NCBI GenBank assembly: GCA_013619035.1
Contig: JABXKX010000407.1
Span: 1 to 17,368, forward strand
DNA from: Peptostreptococcaceae bacterium
GTDB lineage: Bacteria > Bacillota_A > Clostridia > Peptostreptococcales > Acidaminobacteraceae
Reading direction: 5' to 3'
Length of the DNA: 17,368 nt
Positions 1 through 8,166 of the stretch are shown piece by piece (within the stretch, counting starts at the first letter, position 1; each line of letters starts with the position of its first letter). Position numbers and translations under genes: made by a program. The notes under the pieces are model-generated. The model saw only the letters and a list, made by a program, of their open reading frames with translations, made no database searches and had not been told where the DNA came from.

Positions 1-2
1 CC

Positions 3-11
3 ATTATAGCA
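3..11 (-). promoter_or_regulatory. Possible extended -10 promoter of a leftward gene outside the window
   Basis: The minus strand reads TGCTATAAT, which fits the extended -10 form TGnTATAAT. No good -35 is visible, but extended -10 promoters often lack one. Transcription would start just beyond the left edge, so any gene it serves is not in the window. If real, it lies back to back with the dehydrogenase promoter. The call rests on the motif alone. Confidence 0.3.
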
Positions 12-76
12 ATCTTTAATAACATTGATACCAATTACATTTCTATTTAATCTCTCTTTAAAAAAATGTCATATGG

Positions 77-106
77 TTGTAATCTATCACTAACTCATAT
101 TATAAT
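77..106 (+). promoter_or_regulatory. Promoter of the 2-hydroxyacid dehydrogenase gene
   Basis: A perfect -10 TATAAT lies at 101-106. A -35-like TTGTAA at 77-82 (4 of 6 matches to TTGACA) is separated from it by 18 nt. Transcription would start near 113, giving a leader of about 17 nt that contains the ribosome site AGGAGG at 117-122. The rest of positions 1-100 shows no gene. Confidence 0.55.
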
Positions 107-129
107 TGATATCATTAGGAGGTATGTAT

Positions 130-1077
130 ATGAATATTGTAATACTAGAACCACTTGGCATTCTAGATGATGCCCTCAATATAATTTTAGAACCATTAAA
201 ACACCATAATATTACTGTGTACGATCAAAAAACGACTCAAATTAGCGAATTAACTGAAAGAAGTAAAGATGCTGATGTCTTAGTCATTGCCAATAATCCA
301 CTTCCAGGTGAAGTTATTAAAGCATGTCCTCATTTGAAAATGATCTCAGTCGCTTTTGTAGGTGTTGATCACATTGATTTAGATGTCTGTAAAGAAAAAA
401 ATATTACGATTTCAAACGCAGCAGGTTATTGTAATCATGCCGTTGCCGAGTTAGCAATCGGTTTAACTTTATCCGTACTTAGAAATATCCCGAGATGTGA
501 TGCTGCTACAAGGGGGCTTAAAACAAAAGATGGTTTGGTCGGAAACGAACTTTACAAGAAAACCTTTGGGATTATTGGAACAGGTGCCATTGGCATTCAA
601 ACGGCATTAATTGCAAAAGCATTCGGTTGTAAAGTTGTGGCTTATAGCCGTACAATTAGACAGGATGTCTTAGATTTAGGCATAGAATACCTAGAGTTTG
701 ATGATCTTTTATCTCAATCTGATATTGTATCGATTCACACACCACTGACAAACAATACTAGAAACTTAATAGATCAAAGAGCTATTAATTTAATGAAATC
801 TTCAGCCATATTAATTAATACGGCTAGGGGACCAATTGTTGATAATGCATATTTATCAAAATGTCTCAAAGAAGGACGGCTTGCAGGTGCAGGAATTGAT
901 GTTTTTGATATAGAGCCACCTCTTAATACAAAGCAGCAATTGATTCAAAATAACACCGCTGTTCTTACACCTCATGTTGCTTATGCAACACATGAATCTA
1001 TCTTAAGACGAGCAGCTATTGTCATTGACAATATTACTGCTTGGATAGATAACAAACCTCAAAATGTGATGTTATAG
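130..1077 (+). CDS. D-isomer-specific 2-hydroxyacid dehydrogenase (NAD-dependent)
   Basis: A 315-residue cytosolic oxidoreductase of the D-2-hydroxyacid dehydrogenase family, which interconverts 2-keto acids and D-2-hydroxy acids with NAD(P)H. The nucleotide-binding Rossmann motif is GTGAIG at residues 150-155. The expected catalytic triad is visible: Arg233 in TARGPIVD, Glu262 in DIEPP and His282 in TPHVAYATH. The length is that of the short members (glycerate, lactate or hydroxypyruvate type); there is no C-terminal ACT domain as in long SerA. The start is the ATG at 130, which sits 7 nt after AGGAGG (117-122). An upstream TTG at 106 and an ATG at 124 are in frame but overlap or crowd that site. 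It is the only plus-strand gene and converges on the Tad operon. The substrate cannot be read from the sequence: glycerate/hydroxypyruvate, 3-phosphoglycerate and branched 2-keto acids are all possible. Confidence 0.9.
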   Translation: MNIVILEPLGILDDALNIILEPLKHHNITVYDQKTTQISELTERSKDADVLVIANNPLPGEVIKACPHLKMISVAFVGVDHIDLDVCKEKNITISNAAGYCNHAVAELAIGLTLSVLRNIPRCDAATRGLKTKDGLVGNELYKKTFGIIGTGAIGIQTALIAKAFGCKVVAYSRTIRQDVLDLGIEYLEFDDLLSQSDIVSIHTPLTNNTRNLIDQRAINLMKSSAILINTARGPIVDNAYLSKCLKEGRLAGAGIDVFDIEPPLNTKQQLIQNNTAVLTPHVAYATHESILRRAAIVIDNITAWIDNKPQNVML

Positions 1078-1095
1078 AGCCTTAGGGCTCTTTTT
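1076..1095 (+). terminator. Rho-independent terminator after the dehydrogenase gene
   Basis: Stem AGAGCC / GGCTCT (1076-1081 with 1086-1091), loop TTAG, then five T on the plus strand. The stop codon TAG is part of the hairpin. Read from the minus strand, the same stem is followed by ATAAC rather than a T run, so it would end the convergent Tad operon poorly. Confidence 0.75.
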
Positions 1096-1096
1096 C

Positions 1097-1516
1097 TTAT
1101 ATAAGAAAGGACACGAGTGTCCCAACTACCAAATAAGGACCAAAGGCAATAAAGTCTTTTAGCGTCACCTTTTTCATGAGTAACAAGATCAAACTAACAA
1201 CACCACCTAATATAAATCCTATAACCAATGCTGTTAAACCTTGTTTTAAACCTAAAATCAAACCTACCGTAAATAGGTATTTTACATCACCCATTCCAAA
1301 GCCTTTGGTGATGACTGCTAAAAGATACATTAAAATACCCAATACTAAAAAACCTGCAATATGAGATACAATCATTTTATAATCAATCGCTGTAATGATG
1401 ATGCCACCAATTAGTAAAATTAGATTGACCTTATTCGGGATAATCTGTTCTTTAAAATCAATATATATAATATAAAAACCTGTTATCAGCAATAATAGAA
1501 ATTGTATAATTACCAT
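1097..1516 (-). CDS. tadV: Prepilin peptidase of the Tad system (TadV/CpaA, A24 family)
   Basis: An integral-membrane aspartyl protease that removes the positively charged leader from Flp pilin and TadE-like pseudopilins before assembly. The protein is 139 residues from the ATG at 1516, the usual size for the short TadV/CpaA type, which lacks the N-terminal methylase domain of PilD. The two catalytic aspartates are visible: Asp20 in the YIDFKEQIIPN segment and Asp77 in the GxGD motif GMGD (74-77). Almost all the remainder is hydrophobic membrane helix. I prefer the ATG at 1516 because AAGGGGA lies just ahead of it; the in-frame ATG at 1531 has no ribosome site. It is the last gene of the Tad operon, 28 nt after the DUF192 gene, and its stop is 19 nt from that of the convergent dehydrogenase. 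Confidence 0.9.
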   Translation of the reverse strand: MVIIQFLLLLITGFYIIYIDFKEQIIPNKVNLILLIGGIIITAIDYKMIVSHIAGFLVLGILMYLLAVITKGFGMGDVKYLFTVGLILGLKQGLTALVIGFILGGVVSLILLLMKKVTLKDFIAFGPYLVVGTLVSFLI

Positions 1517-1544
1517 AGATTCCCCTTCCATATTTTTCTATATT

Positions 1545-1871
1545 TTAACATATAGTCAAGTGATCACCAACATCTACTGTTGCAAATTTCCCAACTGACG
1601 ATTCAACAGTATAAACCGCCGATTTAATCGGTGGGATCATTTGACGTCTTTTCAAACCTTCAATTTTTTTGACCACCACCATATTATCATCTAAAAATAA
1701 TACGTCTAGATCAAATGTCATAAAACAAGTATGAATACTGCTACATGGTTTAATAACAAGTCCTTCATAAGGCGGTGTTTTATAAAACATATAGCCACGC
1801 AACCTTTCTAGAAATGTTGTTGCCATCACCACTTCAGAAAGTATAATTTCTTCATCTCTTAGTAATTTCAT
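1545..1871 (-). CDS. DUF192 family protein encoded in the Tad operon
   Basis: A 108-residue protein matching the DUF192 fold: an ATTFLERLRGYMF segment near residues 17-29, then a core SSIHTCFMTFDLDVLFLDD near 44-62. Family members carry the same R-x-RGLMF and S-x-HTxxMxxxxDVxFLD pattern. The biochemical function of the family is unknown. Many relatives have a signal peptide, but this one has no hydrophobic N-terminus and looks cytosolic. The gene sits 8 nt after tadC; the tadC stop and the ribosome site merge as TAGAGGTTATC before the ATG. Its place between tadC and the prepilin peptidase suggests a role in pilus biogenesis, which is inference from position. It does not resemble a pilin or a motor part. 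Confidence 0.8.
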   Translation of the reverse strand: MKLLRDEEIILSEVVMATTFLERLRGYMFYKTPPYEGLVIKPCSSIHTCFMTFDLDVLFLDDNMVVVKKIEGLKRRQMIPPIKSAVYTVESSVGKFATVDVGDHLTIC

Positions 1872-1879
1872 GATAACCT

Positions 1880-2785
1880 CTAAAATAGTTCAATCATACT
1901 AATAACTGCTGGGCCTAATACCACCATAAATATCGTTGGAAATATGAAAAATATCAAAGGAAATAAAATCTTAATTGGTGCTTTCATCGCTTTTTCACGA
2001 GCAATTTGCTTTCGTTTTTCACGAAGTTGATCCCCTTCAATTCTTAAAATTTTACCTAAACTAACACCGAGTTCATCTGCTTGAATGATACTCGATAATA
2101 TCATGGATAAATCTTTGTTTCCAATGCGTGCAGACATATTCTTTAAGGCTTCTTTCTTTTCAATACCCATTCTAATCTCTTTTAAGGTTTGTCCAAACTC
2201 ATCTGAAAGTGGTCCCGCAATAGCACCAACAATTCTACCAATGGCACCATCAAGAGATAAACCGGCTTCAACTGAAACGGTAATCAAGTCTAGTGTATAC
2301 GGCAATGCTTTTACAATCTCAACTACACGTTTAGATATTTTCCTAGAAATATAGAACTTATAAGAAGCATTTACAATAAGTGCCGCCAATGAAGCAAGAA
2401 TAAATGCAATACCAATATTATTACTGAACACCAATGACAATAAAGTCATTAAAGCAAATACTACAAAAGTAACCACTGCTTTTCTGGCCACCCACTTCTC
2501 TGCTGAGGTTTCTTTTAAAACACCTGCTTTTTCAAGCAATTGTTTATTTCGTTTTGATTTATAATTTGGAGATAATTTGATTAAAAAACTTCCTAAACCT
2601 TTAAAAATCAATCCACTTACAGACTCACCATAATTTTCATCTTGATTCGCCCATGACTTGTCTAGATTTTCAATTGCAGCCACACGTTCAACCATTTCAA
2701 TTTTATTTTTGTTAATAGATATTAAAATGAAGTACGTTAAAAGCATCACTGTAATAAAAACAAATGTAATTGTTAAATATAACAT
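1880..2785 (-). CDS. tadC: Tad inner-membrane platform protein TadC
   Basis: A 301-residue protein of the GspF/T2SSF family. With TadB it forms the membrane platform that couples TadA ATP hydrolysis to extrusion of pilin from the membrane. Predicted membrane segments lie at about 2-22, 103-120, 123-142 and 273-298. The cytoplasmic T2SSF helical domain spans about 155-270 and contains LPYTLDLITVSVEAGLSLDGA, typical of the TadC half of the pair. It lies 11 nt after tadB, with stop and ribosome site joined as TAGGGAGTGATAGA before the ATG. TadB and TadC are distant paralogs; I assign TadC from its second position and from this signature. Confidence 0.9.
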   Translation of the reverse strand: MLYLTITFVFITVMLLTYFILISINKNKIEMVERVAAIENLDKSWANQDENYGESVSGLIFKGLGSFLIKLSPNYKSKRNKQLLEKAGVLKETSAEKWVARKAVVTFVVFALMTLLSLVFSNNIGIAFILASLAALIVNASYKFYISRKISKRVVEIVKALPYTLDLITVSVEAGLSLDGAIGRIVGAIAGPLSDEFGQTLKEIRMGIEKKEALKNMSARIGNKDLSMILSSIIQADELGVSLGKILRIEGDQLREKRKQIAREKAMKAPIKILFPLIFFIFPTIFMVVLGPAVISMIELF

Positions 2786-2796
2786 TCTATCACTCC

Positions 2797-3744
2797 CTAT
2801 ACTTCAATCTTAATGATCTTTCTAATAAACATAACGCCGACAAACTCACTAACAAATGAGATGGCGAGTATCGTATAGCCAAGTTTTGTTGTAAATAATA
2901 ACATGATATATTCTTTGTTAAAGAAATAAATAACTGCAGCCAAGAAGAATGGTATCATCATAACAATAAATCCTGACATTTTACCTTGAGCTGTTAATGT
3001 TTTCATTTCATTTTTAATCTTTTGTCTTTCACGAATGGTCGATGATATATTTTCTAAAATTTCAGATAAATTACCACCAATATCCTTCTGAATCATAATT
3101 GCATTAACCACAAGTTTCATATCACCAGAGTTAACTCTTACCAACATATTTTCGAAAGCTACATCCATTGGAATACCAAAATTCAGCTCTTTTAAAAGAA
3201 TCTTAAATTCATCAGAAAAAGTACCTTGTGTTTCTCTTGCTGCAATACCAACAGCTTGCATAAAAGAATGTCCCGCTTTTAAAGCATTTGAAATCAAAAT
3301 CAAACCACCGTTAAGTTGTTCATTAAAATCATCTAATCTTTTTTTTATTCTTTTATTAATAAACATTTTAGGACTGTTCCAAACAGCCAATGAAACAACC
3401 GCTGTTATAAGAATATCTTGGCGTAACACATACACCAAAAATCCAAGTGCTATAGAAAACAATAATCTATAAATAAACAGTTCTTCCGCCGTTATCAGTA
3501 AATTAGCACTGATAAGCTTCTCATCCATTTTATTGTTTTTTCGTTTTGGGATCAATTTAGAAAGACCATAAAATACAGTTTTCCGTTTCTTAACAGTCAT
3601 TTTCTTATCTTCTACTATTTGTGATATAGGATCCAAATCTTCAAGTCTCTCTATAAATCTTTCCTTTACAAATAACACTTCAAAAATCCAAAATAAGACA
3701 ACTAATATGGTAAAAAACATGAGCGTAGTAGCAATAAATAACAT
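2797..3744 (-). CDS. tadB: Tad inner-membrane platform protein TadB
   Basis: A 315-residue GspF/T2SSF-family membrane protein and partner of TadC. Hydrophobic segments lie at about 2-25, 94-127, 264-285 and 290-312. The cytoplasmic T2SSF domain is at about 145-262, with NGGLILISNALKAGHSFMQA (155-174) at its first helices and QKDIGGNLSEILENIS (229-244), both typical of TadB. A basic linker at 47-72 precedes the second membrane region. The start ATG at 3744 is preceded by AAGGGGTGAGGAT, which also contains the tadA stop TAA. No truncation or missing motif is seen. Confidence 0.9.
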   Translation of the reverse strand: MLFIATTLMFFTILVVLFWIFEVLFVKERFIERLEDLDPISQIVEDKKMTVKKRKTVFYGLSKLIPKRKNNKMDEKLISANLLITAEELFIYRLLFSIALGFLVYVLRQDILITAVVSLAVWNSPKMFINKRIKKRLDDFNEQLNGGLILISNALKAGHSFMQAVGIAARETQGTFSDEFKILLKELNFGIPMDVAFENMLVRVNSGDMKLVVNAIMIQKDIGGNLSEILENISSTIRERQKIKNEMKTLTAQGKMSGFIVMMIPFFLAAVIYFFNKEYIMLLFTTKLGYTILAISFVSEFVGVMFIRKIIKIEV

Positions 3745-3755
3745 ATCCTCACCCC

Positions 3756-5084
3756 TTATTGGAAGATACTTTGCGGCAATTCTATACCATGATTTCTTAG
3801 TTGTTTTAAGAATCTTGGTATAATACCTGTAAATTCAAATTCTCCTATGACTTTCCCTTTGCTATCAATACCCCTTTGATTAAACTTAAATATATCTTGC
3901 AAGATAATGACATCACCTTCCATACCAAGAACTTCAGTAATATAAGTCACTTTTCTAGAACCATCTTGCAATCTCGATTGTTGAACAATCAAATCTACCG
4001 CAGAAGACACCTGGTCTCTTACAGCTTTAATTGGCAAGTTCATCCCAGACATCAATACCATCGTTTCTAATCTTGATAACATATCTCTAGGTGAATTGGC
4101 ATGGGCAGTTGTTAATGATCCATCATGACCTGTATTCATTGCCTGAAGCATGTCAAGCGCCTCACCGGATCTAACCTCACCAACAACAATTCTATCGGGT
4201 CTCATTCTTAAACTGTTTTTAACCAAATCACGGATGGCAATTTCACCTTTTCCCTCAATATTAGGCGGTCTGGTTTCTAGTCTTACCACATGTGTTTGTA
4301 TCATTTGAAGCTCTGCAGCATCCTCTATGGTTACAATTCTTTCATCTTCAGGAATAAAAGAAGACAAAACATTTAACGTCGTTGTTTTACCTGAACCTGT
4401 ACCACCTGAAACAATAATATTTAATCGTCCTTCTACACAAGCTCTTAGAAGCTCTGCCATCTTAGAATTAAGCGTTCCAAATCCAACCAGATCGTCTACC
4501 AAGAAAGGGTCTTCGGCAAACTTTCTAATCGTAAGTGACGGACCATCAATGGCCAGTGGCGGAATAATCGCATTAACACGAGATCCATTTTTAAGTCTTG
4601 CATCCACCATTGGTGAACTCTCATCAATACGTCTACCAATAGCACCAACAATCTTTTTAATAACATGAAGCACATGGTTATTATCTTTAAACACAGCATT
4701 CGCTAAAGTTAATTTACCACTTTTCTCTACAAATATTTGTTTTGGTCCATTAACCATAATCTCAGTTACATCAGAGTCATTTAAAAAAGAAGTAATTGGA
4801 CCAAATCCAATAATCTCATTTAAGAGCTCTTCTTGGACTTTTTTCTTCTGTGCACTGGTAAGATTAAGAGATTCCTTCTCAATATTCTTGGCGATAATCA
4901 TCTGAATTTCAGCTTTCAACTCTTCATTATCTTCTGAAATCTCTGTAAAATCTATATCTAAATCACCAATAACTTTATTCTGTATTTTAGTCTTTAGTTC
5001 TGAAAAAGGATCTTTAGCCGTTACAGAAAATTTGCCAGTTTTTGGTGTTGTACTAGCTTGCTCTAATCGTTGTTTTAAAGACAT
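3756..5084 (-). CDS. tadA: Tad pilus motor ATPase TadA/CpaF
   Basis: A 442-residue secretion ATPase of the GspE/VirB11 superfamily, CpaF/TadA branch; as a hexamer at the cytoplasmic membrane it powers pilus assembly and perhaps retraction. Visible motifs in order: N-terminal domain ending in EIIGFGPITSFLNDSDVTEIMVNG (90-113, a CpaF hallmark), Walker A GGTGSGKT (227-234), Asp box RIVTIEDAAEL (249-259), Walker B with RIVVGEVRSGEA (298-309, Glu303) and His box GHDGSLTTAHAN (319-330). All are intact. A single ATPase serving both directions is normal for Tad systems, and no second pilus ATPase lies here. The start is fixed by AGAGGTG ahead of the ATG at 5084, overlapping the tadZ stop. Confidence 0.95.
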   Translation of the reverse strand: MSLKQRLEQASTTPKTGKFSVTAKDPFSELKTKIQNKVIGDLDIDFTEISEDNEELKAEIQMIIAKNIEKESLNLTSAQKKKVQEELLNEIIGFGPITSFLNDSDVTEIMVNGPKQIFVEKSGKLTLANAVFKDNNHVLHVIKKIVGAIGRRIDESSPMVDARLKNGSRVNAIIPPLAIDGPSLTIRKFAEDPFLVDDLVGFGTLNSKMAELLRACVEGRLNIIVSGGTGSGKTTTLNVLSSFIPEDERIVTIEDAAELQMIQTHVVRLETRPPNIEGKGEIAIRDLVKNSLRMRPDRIVVGEVRSGEALDMLQAMNTGHDGSLTTAHANSPRDMLSRLETMVLMSGMNLPIKAVRDQVSSAVDLIVQQSRLQDGSRKVTYITEVLGMEGDVIILQDIFKFNQRGIDSKGKVIGEFEFTGIIPRFLKQLRNHGIELPQSIFQ

Positions 5085-5093
5085 AATACACCT

Positions 5094-6230
5094 CTATAAT
5101 TCTTTACATAGTTTTAACAATGTTTTGTAAAATTTAGACGTTTTCCCTTTAGAGTCCAGAGCCAATGCTTGACCTCTATTGACTGAAAATCTAATTGGTT
5201 TCAATTCTTCTTGGATATAATAACTTACTTTTCGATCAAATACTTTTTCAATATCTTTCTTTGAAATACCAAATTTTTCACTTGTTTGATTGATAATGAT
5301 TTCTACTTTATCATCCTCATAATTCAATGATTTCATAACACCTAATCCTAGTTTCGAATTCTTAATAGACGTCATTTCCATTGAAGAGATAAAAAATATC
5401 TTATCTGATGAATCCAGTGCAAACAATGTATGTTCATGGAAGTTTACACCTGTATCAATCACTATATAATCATAATGTAGCTTTGCTGTAGAAATGATTC
5501 TATTGACAATGTCCTTTGAAACATAGTCTGCTCCCTCTGGACTAAGAGGCGCATACAAAACATCTAAGTTCTTACAATAATTATAAAAATAGCCTGACAT
5601 CGCTTCGTAAGAATCTGTCATGTCATCATCTACTAAATCTAAGACATTTTTTTCAGTATGTTTATTGGTTAATAATGAAATATCACCAAAGTGTAAATCT
5701 AAATCTATTAATAACACTTTATGATCTAATTTTTCAGCCATGATCACACTTGTATTTAAAGCAATGACCGATTTCCCGACACCACCTTTAAAGCTATAAA
5801 AGCTTAAAATCTTTGCATCTTTTAAATCTTCTTTAGGTTGACTCTTCTTTCTATTCATACCTTTAGAATGTGTTTTTTTGATGAGTTCTGAGACTTCTTC
5901 ATGATTAATAGGTTTTAAAATATAACCTTTTGCACCAGCTTCCATGGCTGTTCTCAAATACTCTGTATCATTTTGGACAGACATGATAATAACATTGGCA
6001 TCTGGATTAGTTCTCATGATTTCTTCTGTGGCTTCCAAACCATTCATTTTAGGCATATTAATATCCATCAAAATCACATCTGGATTTAATTTCTTACATA
6101 GCTTTAAAACTTCTTCTCCATCACCAGCTTCACCAACAACTTCAAACTCATCATCTTCTAGAGTTAATACTTGTTTTAAAAGGCTTCTTGTTTCTTCTAT
6201 ATCATCTGCAATTAAAATTCTAATACTCAT
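5094..6230 (-). CDS. tadZ: TadZ/CpaE localisation ATPase with an intact response-regulator receiver domain
   Basis: A 378-residue fusion. Residues 3-120 are a receiver domain with every phosphorylation residue present: Asp9 and Asp10, acceptor Asp56 in DVILMDINMP, Ser84 and Lys106 in YILKP. Residues 121-140 are a charged linker. Residues 141-378 are a MinD/ParA-like ATPase with the deviant Walker A KGGVGKS (148-154), the DLDLHFGD segment (176-183) and a Walker B-like DYIVIDT (254-260). TadZ/CpaE proteins mark the cell site where the Tad machine assembles. In several well-studied members the receiver is degenerate; here it looks able to accept phosphate, so localisation may be signal-controlled. 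The gene lies between cpaB and tadA with 9-10 nt gaps. The kinase encoded upstream in this window is a plausible partner (inference). Confidence 0.9.
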   Translation of the reverse strand: MSIRILIADDIEETRSLLKQVLTLEDDEFEVVGEAGDGEEVLKLCKKLNPDVILMDINMPKMNGLEATEEIMRTNPDANVIIMSVQNDTEYLRTAMEAGAKGYILKPINHEEVSELIKKTHSKGMNRKKSQPKEDLKDAKILSFYSFKGGVGKSVIALNTSVIMAEKLDHKVLLIDLDLHFGDISLLTNKHTEKNVLDLVDDDMTDSYEAMSGYFYNYCKNLDVLYAPLSPEGADYVSKDIVNRIISTAKLHYDYIVIDTGVNFHEHTLFALDSSDKIFFISSMEMTSIKNSKLGLGVMKSLNYEDDKVEIIINQTSEKFGISKKDIEKVFDRKVSYYIQEELKPIRFSVNRGQALALDSKGKTSKFYKTLLKLCKEL

Positions 6231-6240
6231 TTATCTCACC

Positions 6241-7251
6241 TCAATTATCAAGAACCGGTACTTTCAACCCCATACCAGCAGAAATAACATTCTCATCTGA
6301 AATATTATTAACCTGTTGTAGTAATAAATAATTTTCTTCTGTACCATAGAATAATAAACTAATCTCTCTTAGGGTATCTCCAAATTCTACGGTGTAGTAA
6401 ACATACTTATCATAAGTCACTTCATTTGGATCTATATATACTTCGCCTACTGAATTTACTTCATAGTTAGGGAACATATCCTTTAGTCTATCAAAGTCAT
6501 CTAACAGTAACTCTTGCCAGATCACACCATTAGTCGCATAAATATAATCACCTTCAATTGGTCTTAAAACCAAGTCTATCATACCAATATCTTTTGCAAG
6601 TATTAATCGTTCTACTTCAAAAACTGGTACTGATAAAGTGGCAATATAAAACTTTTGACTACGATCATCAGAAGAGGTTTCGACATCTTCTAAAGTGGTT
6701 TCGACTTCAGATGTGAGATCTTGATCCACTGCCAATACTTCTACATTTTGTAGTAGTATTTTTACAATATCCGGTCTTAGAACCACTGAGTTCTCTGAGA
6801 GTTGCGGTAAGTAGACAACAATATCTACAAAGTCTCCTGGTTTTACTAGATTAGCAACACCCGAATTACCGCTGATACCAACAGAAACAGCTCTCATATT
6901 ACCACTTATTTTCAAGCTGAGTTCTTCTTCTAACGAAAGATCTAAATTATCTTTATGAAACTGTGAATCTTCATATATCTTTGTTTTAACATACTTGCCA
7001 AGCAAATCCGTAAAATCATTATAGAACTTCTCGGATGTCGGCTCAAAGGTCACTTCAACCTCTTTGATCATATCTTCTTCAATTTTTACTCTTGCTGGTA
7101 TATCTTGTGCAGCAACCAATATTATGTATGTTTTTGACTCTTCTACTTCTGGTGTCTCATCAAGACTTTTTAAATACACATAAACACCTGCTGAAGAAAT
7201 AAGAGCAAAAATGATTGCTAGTATAAATAATCTTCTTCTTAATTTTTTCAT
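6241..7251 (-). CDS. cpaB: CpaB/RcpC pilus assembly protein with a C-terminal LysM domain
   Basis: A 336-residue exported, membrane-anchored Tad protein. Residues 1-8 are basic (MKKLRRRL), 9-28 form a hydrophobic signal anchor, and 42-105 look like a SAF domain (YIILVAAQDIPARVKIEEDM). The CpaB/RcpC core follows at about 118-232 with AVSVGISGNSGVANLVKPGD (121-140). Residues 285-333 form a LysM-like domain: YYTVEFGDTLREISLLFYG, then VNNI and a terminal AGMGLKVPV. LysM domains bind N-acetylglucosamine polymers such as peptidoglycan, so this arm could fix the pilus base to the wall. Classical CpaB proteins of two-membrane bacteria act in the periplasm beside the secretin and usually lack LysM; here there is no secretin. 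The stop is TGA, joined to the tadZ ribosome site as TGAGGTGAG. Confidence 0.88.
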   Translation of the reverse strand: MKKLRRRLFILAIIFALISSAGVYVYLKSLDETPEVEESKTYIILVAAQDIPARVKIEEDMIKEVEVTFEPTSEKFYNDFTDLLGKYVKTKIYEDSQFHKDNLDLSLEEELSLKISGNMRAVSVGISGNSGVANLVKPGDFVDIVVYLPQLSENSVVLRPDIVKILLQNVEVLAVDQDLTSEVETTLEDVETSSDDRSQKFYIATLSVPVFEVERLILAKDIGMIDLVLRPIEGDYIYATNGVIWQELLLDDFDRLKDMFPNYEVNSVGEVYIDPNEVTYDKYVYYTVEFGDTLREISLLFYGTEENYLLLQQVNNISDENVISAGMGLKVPVLDN

Positions 7252-7260
7252 TTCACACCT

Positions 7261-8157
7261 CTAATCTACAAATTTCATGCCATATACACCTGTACTCTCA
7301 AGTGTAGGATCAATATCACCATTTGTTACATATTCAATAAACCTGCCATGTATCTCTGCTTTACCTTGTATTTTATAAGCACTTTCTATAAAAAACTGAG
7401 CAAATCCCACGACTTCAACAGCTGTTCTACCATTGACCTCCATAGACTCAAATATTGGAACGGTCCATACTCTATCTGAGTCTCTTTCAAAATCATCAAA
7501 GGTCTCATCTATATTGTTAATATAATAAGATAATGAGTTCACCATACCGGCCATATTACCCGGTTCTGTAAATACGGTATCACCAATATTTAATTCACCA
7601 TCGTATCCATACAGTGCGTTATTCAATAACACACAGGCACCATTACCACCAAGTGCCAATGCACCATAGTTACCATGATAACCGTCACCACCGCCAACTT
7701 TTAATGCAACTTCATCTCCATATATAAAATTATACTTTTCAACACCAAAAGGTCTGATGCCTCCTTTTGCTGAACTTGCAGGTCCTAAGATTACTTTTCC
7801 ATTTCCAGTTACTTCAGACGACTCAATGCCAATCATCTTAGCAAAATAATGAGGAACCGTTACTGTACTAACAATTTCAGCACTTAAACCATCAGTGGCA
7901 ATCGTGATTTGAACATCTTCTAAAGCAACACCATTTTCAACTAAATAGGTTTCCATAACAGATCTTGCTTTAGTTTTATCACTCGGTAATTCTTGAGCTC
8001 CAGCCAATAGTGCAGCATCGATAGCATTTATTAATTCAACTTTTTCTGCAAAAACGACTCCCATATCTACAACCAAAGCCATCATGCCCATTAAAGCTAA
8101 AAATACAACCGCTACTAAAATTGTTACATTACCTTTTTCGTCTTTCAAGAACTTCAC
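7261..8157 (-). CDS. TadG-like pilus protein, second tandem copy
   Basis: A 298-residue protein with a TadE/TadG-type N-terminus: a short charged start (KDEKGN) and a hydrophobic helix at about 11-33 that anchors or inserts it like a pseudopilin. The segment AEKVELINAIDAALLAGAQELP (37-58) is typical of the TadG-like N-terminal family. The extracytoplasmic part includes a GDGYHGNYGALALGG block (157-171) and TEPGNMAGM (197-205), a region I know only from single-membrane TadG-like proteins and to which I assign no function. It lacks the Glu+5 of true prepilins. It is the same length as the upstream copy and, by an ungapped hand count, identical at 177 of 298 positions (59%). It starts with GTG at 8157, preceded by TAGAGGTGTTGC; the upstream copy starts with ATG. 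Confidence 0.85.
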   Translation of the reverse strand: MKFLKDEKGNVTILVAVVFLALMGMMALVVDMGVVFAEKVELINAIDAALLAGAQELPSDKTKARSVMETYLVENGVALEDVQITIATDGLSAEIVSTVTVPHYFAKMIGIESSEVTGNGKVILGPASSAKGGIRPFGVEKYNFIYGDEVALKVGGGDGYHGNYGALALGGNGACVLLNNALYGYDGELNIGDTVFTEPGNMAGMVNSLSYYINNIDETFDDFERDSDRVWTVPIFESMEVNGRTAVEVVGFAQFFIESAYKIQGKAEIHGRFIEYVTNGDIDPTLESTGVYGMKFVD

Positions 8158-8166
8158 GCAACACCT

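Noticed and set aside
1176..1364. Plus-strand open frame of 62 codons opposite the prepilin peptidase gene.
   Set aside because: It has no ribosome site and lies wholly against a well-supported tadV gene.
4327..4668. Plus-strand open frame of 113 codons opposite tadA.
   Set aside because: The tadA frame carries all ATPase motifs across this stretch; the antisense frame shows no family features or ribosome site.
6241..6243. Mycoplasma-type code with TGA as tryptophan.
   Set aside because: TGA here ends cpaB exactly before the tadZ ribosome site, and the PP-loop gene also ends in TGA. The tryptophan codon I checked in tadB is TGG.
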